This document shows, piece by piece, positions 4,716-6,717 of a stretch of 6,717 nt of DNA; position 1 is the stretch's first letter; the number at the start of each line of letters is the position of its first letter. The DNA is from Oscillospiraceae bacterium. Lineage in GTDB: Bacteria; Bacillota; Clostridia; Oscillospirales; Ruminococcaceae. The notes beneath the pieces are model-generated. The model saw only the letters and a list, made by a program, of their open reading frames with translations, ran no database searches and was not told the DNA's origin. The stretch is from the NCBI GenBank assembly GCA_017410745.1, contig JAFPPJ010000243.1:1-6717 (forward strand), read 5' to 3'. Position numbers and translations under genes: made by a program.

Positions 4716-6200
4716 TCACACCTCGTCGTACATCCTGTACATCTTCTGTATATCGTCAAGGAATCGGCGCTCTATCGCCTCATCCGATATATGTATCTCC
4801 GTTATCCTGCATATGAACGTGCGCACCCACGGTATGAGCTCCGTCACGTTGTACACGTCTGCGGAGAATCTCGCGGTATTCTCATCTATGACTTCCACCG
4901 TGCCGCACCGCTTCTCACGCTGCAGCCTTCTGAGTATATGCTGCTCGTCATTGTCATAATGCACCGTCATATCCAGATGCTCCATGCGGTCGGGCGAAAA
5001 GCCCTCCGTGCTTATGCCCCATACATGCCCCTTCATGTTCTCCCATATATCGCGGTATTTCTGCATATCCTCACATCTGCCCGCCTTTTCCACGGATACT
5101 ACCTTATCCGTGCGCAGTGCCTTGACACGCCTTTGCCTCATGTCATACACCATGAGATACTGCCTGCCGTTCTGCGCGCTTATCATGAGCTTGAGCGGCA
5201 CATAGACATACGGTGCGCCTGCATTGTTCTCATTCTTTATATATATGGCATACTCATTGGAAAGGGCTTCGAGGAACGCACATATTATCTCGCTGTCCAT
5301 CACGGCAGTGATATAATGATGCTTGAATGCAAATCGGGCAGGGCCCGAAGCCACTGTAGGTCTTGTTCCATTTGATCCGGGACTGTCATTCGTCCTATCC
5401 GATTTATCCGTCAAAGCGGTTTCATTATGGGCTGAGCCTGCACCCACCTCCGGTCTTGCTTCATTTGCATTGGGAGTGTCATTCACCTTATCCGATGTAT
5501 CCGTCAAAGCGGTTTCATTATAGGCTGAGCCTGCACCCACTGTAGGTCTTGTTCCATTCGAGCCGGGACTGTCATTCACCTTATCCGATGTATCTGTCGG
5601 CACGGTCTCCTCGTCGGGGCATTTATCGAGCAGATACGAGCCTATCACTCCGCAGGGCGACACCTCGGTATAGAAGTCGAGCACATCACGGGGCGGCAGC
5701 GGCACATCTGCGGCACGGCTGTAGTGCATCGTCCTGCCGCTCTTCTCTGCGATGATGAGCCCTTCCTCGGCGTATTCCTTCAGCTTCTTGCGCACGGTGG
5801 ACACATCAAATGTACGTGGACAGTCAAACCCCGCAAGATGCTCGTCTATCTGCTCGCTTATCTCATTGAGCGTAAGTCTTGTCTCCGGCGAATACAGTAT
5901 ATCGAATATGATGAAGTGCAGCGTGATATCGCCGTCGGTGAAGCTCTTTGCCTTCCACGCCCTGAAAAACGGATTGTGCTCGTTCTTCCTGCTGTCCACG
6001 GAGATATACACCGTCTTCGCATCCGCCGTCCTTCTGAACTGTATCGACCCCGACAGGAACGATTCTATGCGCCGTCTCTCATCGTCATAGGAGCGGCGGC
6101 TCATGCTGTCATATTCTTCTCTGCTCTTGAATCCGTATACATAGAATTCCTGCATGAATTTCCGTATACGCGAAAAGTTCTTTATAAGCTCTGTATACAT
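4716..6200 (-). CDS. Winged-helix WYL transcriptional regulator with repeat insert
   Basis: A 494-aa protein. Residues 1-86 are a charged helical region of unknown function. About 90-162 form a winged helix: a first helix after DGDITLHFIIFDIL, a LTLNEISEQID segment, a recognition-type helix STVRKKLKEYAEEG and a wing LIIAEKSGRTMHYS. Residues 198-289 are three tandem 31-aa polar repeats. A WYL domain follows at about 293-372 (VYVPLKLMISAQNGRQYLMVYD, then the RVKALRTDKVVSVE strand), and a WCX-type extension at about 405-485. This is the likely DNA-binding regulator of its own operon and possibly of the ncRNA-Ro-rtcB operon next to it. The WYL domain may sense an RNA-damage product; that is inference. 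ATG 6200 has AAGG 8 nt upstream, a moderate site, behind a long leader. The usual length for such regulators is about 300-350 aa; the extra length comes from the N-terminal region and the insert. Confidence 0.9.
   Translation of the reverse strand: MYTELIKNFSRIRKFMQEFYVYGFKSREEYDSMSRRSYDDERRRIESFLSGSIQFRRTADAKTVYISVDSRKNEHNPFFRAWKAKSFTDGDITLHFIIFDILYSPETRLTLNEISEQIDEHLAGFDCPRTFDVSTVRKKLKEYAEEGLIIAEKSGRTMHYSRAADVPLPPRDVLDFYTEVSPCGVIGSYLLDKCPDEETVPTDTSDKVNDSPGSNGTRPTVGAGSAYNETALTDTSDKVNDTPNANEARPEVGAGSAHNETALTDKSDRTNDSPGSNGTRPTVASGPARFAFKHHYITAVMDSEIICAFLEALSNEYAIYIKNENNAGAPYVYVPLKLMISAQNGRQYLMVYDMRQRRVKALRTDKVVSVEKAGRCEDMQKYRDIWENMKGHVWGISTEGFSPDRMEHLDMTVHYDNDEQHILRRLQREKRCGTVEVIDENTARFSADVYNVTELIPWVRTFICRITEIHISDEAIERRFLDDIQKMYRMYDEV
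4719..4724 (-). promoter_or_regulatory. Ribosome binding site overlapping the upstream stop
   Basis: GAGGTG on the minus strand forms the last sense codons of the 494-aa WYL gene, with its TGA immediately after and the next ATG one base later. This stop-start arrangement supports coupled translation and the 308-aa start. Confidence 0.7.
5334..5609 (-). repeat. Three tandem 93-bp repeats within the WYL regulator
   Basis: Residues 198-228, 229-259 and 260-289 of the regulator are near-copies with a unit of 31 aa. The shared core is TDTSDKVNDSPGSNGTRPTV, followed by GAGSA-N in the first two copies. The DNA copies remain very similar, which suggests recent expansion. The segment is Asp-, Ser-, Asn- and Gly-rich, presumably disordered, and lies between the winged helix and the WYL domain, acting as a linker. 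Copy number could vary between strains. Confidence 0.93.
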
Positions 6201-6366
6201 TTTATCTACCTTATCTCAGACAGGCCATCTCCCGGGGAGAAGGGAGGATGCTCCGACCTGCCGCGTCTTCTGCCGACTGTGTCAGTTGACCGCCTCAAAC
6301 GATACGTTCACCAGGGTCATTCCCGGAGCCGCATACAAGGCTATGCGGGCGTTTATGCTCCTTGTG
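6201..6366 (-). promoter_or_regulatory. Structured 5' leader of the WYL operon
   Basis: About 165 nt separate the predicted start from the WYL ATG. Minus-strand structures: near the 5' end GGAGC/GCTCC (6357-6361 with 6325-6329) enclosing a 7-bp CCGCATA/TATGCGG helix with loop GCCTTG (one base is shared by the two helices); a small GGG/CCC hairpin with loop AATGA; and near the gene a compound stem (6220-6261) of GCAGG/CCTGT, CATC/GATG and TCCC/GGGA. None has a T-run, so a simple attenuator is not indicated. I do not recognise a known riboswitch class. The leader has no ACAGCAA element. Confidence 0.45.
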
Positions 6367-6372
6367 TATTCT

Positions 6373-6401
6373 ATTATATCCCATTCTTTCATTATTGTCA
6401 A
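6373..6401 (-). promoter_or_regulatory. Sigma-A promoter of the WYL operon
   Basis: TTGACA (6396-6401), a 17-nt spacer and TATAAT (6373-6378) on the minus strand are a perfect match to the housekeeping consensus. Such a strong core promoter ahead of regulator genes suggests control by repression. Confidence 0.93.
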
Positions 6402-6443
6402 TACATACAACCCATTTTGATGAAACTTTGTCAACGTATACAA
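6395..6443 (-). promoter_or_regulatory. Pair of direct repeats over the -35: candidate operator
   Basis: TTGTATACGTTGACAA (6428-6443) and TTGTATGTATTGACAA (6395-6410) match at 13 of 16 positions on the minus strand. They start 33 bp apart, about three helical turns, so both would face the same side. The second contains the -35 hexamer. A dimeric WYL regulator binding here would block RNA polymerase or, from the upstream site, contact it. The upstream TTGACA lacks a good -10 at normal spacing, so it is not clearly a second promoter. Confidence 0.45.
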
Positions 6444-6517
6444 AGAATGTAACATTCAACTGTGAGATATCATATGTATGCCCTGTCCGTCGCCCCATGT
6501 ATGAGCAGCCCGGGCAT

Positions 6518-6546
6518 AAAAAAACAGCCCGCATTTAGTGGGCTGT
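6518..6546 (-). terminator. Intrinsic terminator of the right-hand gene
   Basis: Minus strand: ACAGCCC (6540-6546) pairs with GGGCTGT (6524-6530) across a 9-nt loop, followed by a run of T (6518-6523). It lies 42 nt after the stop codon of the partial gene at the right edge. The stretch from here to 6444 holds no supported feature. Confidence 0.9.
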
Positions 6547-6588
6547 CCGTGTTGTTTGTTGTTTATTGACATTGTGAATAATGACCGA

Positions 6589-6717
6589 TCAATACCAGCC
6601 CTTATTCTTACCGTCTGTTCCTATCTGACCGTTCTTCAGGCTGATCTGACAAATTGCCTCAGGAGCGTCAGTATGGTTATCACTGTCTGAATAGATGGTG
6701 TCCCATGTGCCCTCACC
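6589..6717 (-). CDS. C-terminus of an unidentified protein (5' part beyond window)
   Basis: An open frame enters from the right edge and ends at TGA 6589-6591, giving 42 residues: GEGTWDTIYSDSDNHTDAPEA, then ICQISLKNGQIGTDGKNKGWY. Polar, Gly- and Asp-rich composition with alternating beta-like strands would suit an extracellular or surface protein, but no family is recognised. The terminator after it shows that it belongs to a separate transcription unit from the WYL operon. Confidence 0.7.
   Translation of the reverse strand, partial: GEGTWDTIYSDSDNHTDAPEAICQISLKNGQIGTDGKNKGWY

Noticed and set aside
4712..4759. TTG start at 4759 for the second WYL gene
   Set aside because: The ATG at 4714 has a GAGGTG site at coupling distance from the upstream stop; the extension adds Cys/Arg-rich residues with no family match.
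6201..6366. Known riboswitch (for example THF) in the WYL leader
   Set aside because: The helices seen do not match a class I can recognise, and the downstream genes are regulators, not transport or biosynthesis genes.
6295..6534. 79-aa minus-strand reading frame
   Set aside because: It overlaps the terminator, the consensus promoter and the leader, and has no family features.

Overview
The window looks like a chromosomal segment of a low-to-mid GC Clostridia, most likely a Ruminococcus-like member of the Oscillospiraceae. The evidence is consensus sigma-A promoters, GAGG-type ribosome binding sites, frequent ATA and TAT codons, and regulation by WYL proteins instead of the sigma54 activator RtcR of proteobacteria. 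The genus call is inference. Every gene supported here lies on the minus strand, so the biological order runs from right to left.

Right end (6717 to about 6201): the C-terminus of an unrelated gene with its intrinsic terminator, a gap, then a near-perfect promoter (TTGACA, 17 nt, TATAAT) whose -35 lies in one of two imperfect 16-bp direct repeats, then a structured leader of about 165 nt. Next comes a compact operon: a 494-aa winged-helix/WYL regulator with a three-copy 31-aa low-complexity insert, a 308-aa second WYL protein with a translationally coupled start, and a 116-aa three-helix membrane protein. A strong terminator (3381-3412) closes it.

Centre (3332 to 1561): an extended -10 promoter (3304-3332) drives a noncoding region of about 240 nt, followed by a 493-aa DUF2828/Ro60-like protein with a C-terminal vWA MIDAS domain. 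The noncoding region holds three tandem RNA modules of identical plan: a 7-bp stem AAGNNNC/GNNNCTT whose variable base pairs covary, followed on the 5' strand at exactly the same distance by ACAGCAA, then a different loop or 'effector' in each copy. The first effector is a near-canonical tRNA cloverleaf. These look like Y-RNA-type partners of the Ro-like protein.

Left (1525 to 1): rtcB, the RNA 3'-phosphate/5'-OH ligase, 35 nt downstream of the Ro-like gene. Its last 39 coding bases plus the following hairpin are duplicated just downstream. Then come an orphan copy of the 5' half of the RNA module and, at the window edge, a second tRNA-like RNA. In this one the same stem and ACAGCA element sits in the anticodon arm, in circularly permuted order and capped by a GCAA tetraloop.

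Taken together this appears to be an RNA-repair locus: WYL regulators (probably ligand-sensing), a Ro-like RNA chaperone, a family of Ro-binding noncoding RNAs carrying tRNA mimics, and the RtcB ligase. The closest precedent is the proteobacterial rsr-yrlA-rtcBA operon with its Y RNAs. The covarying module family, and especially its permuted insertion into a tRNA scaffold, are the parts I do not recognise as described.
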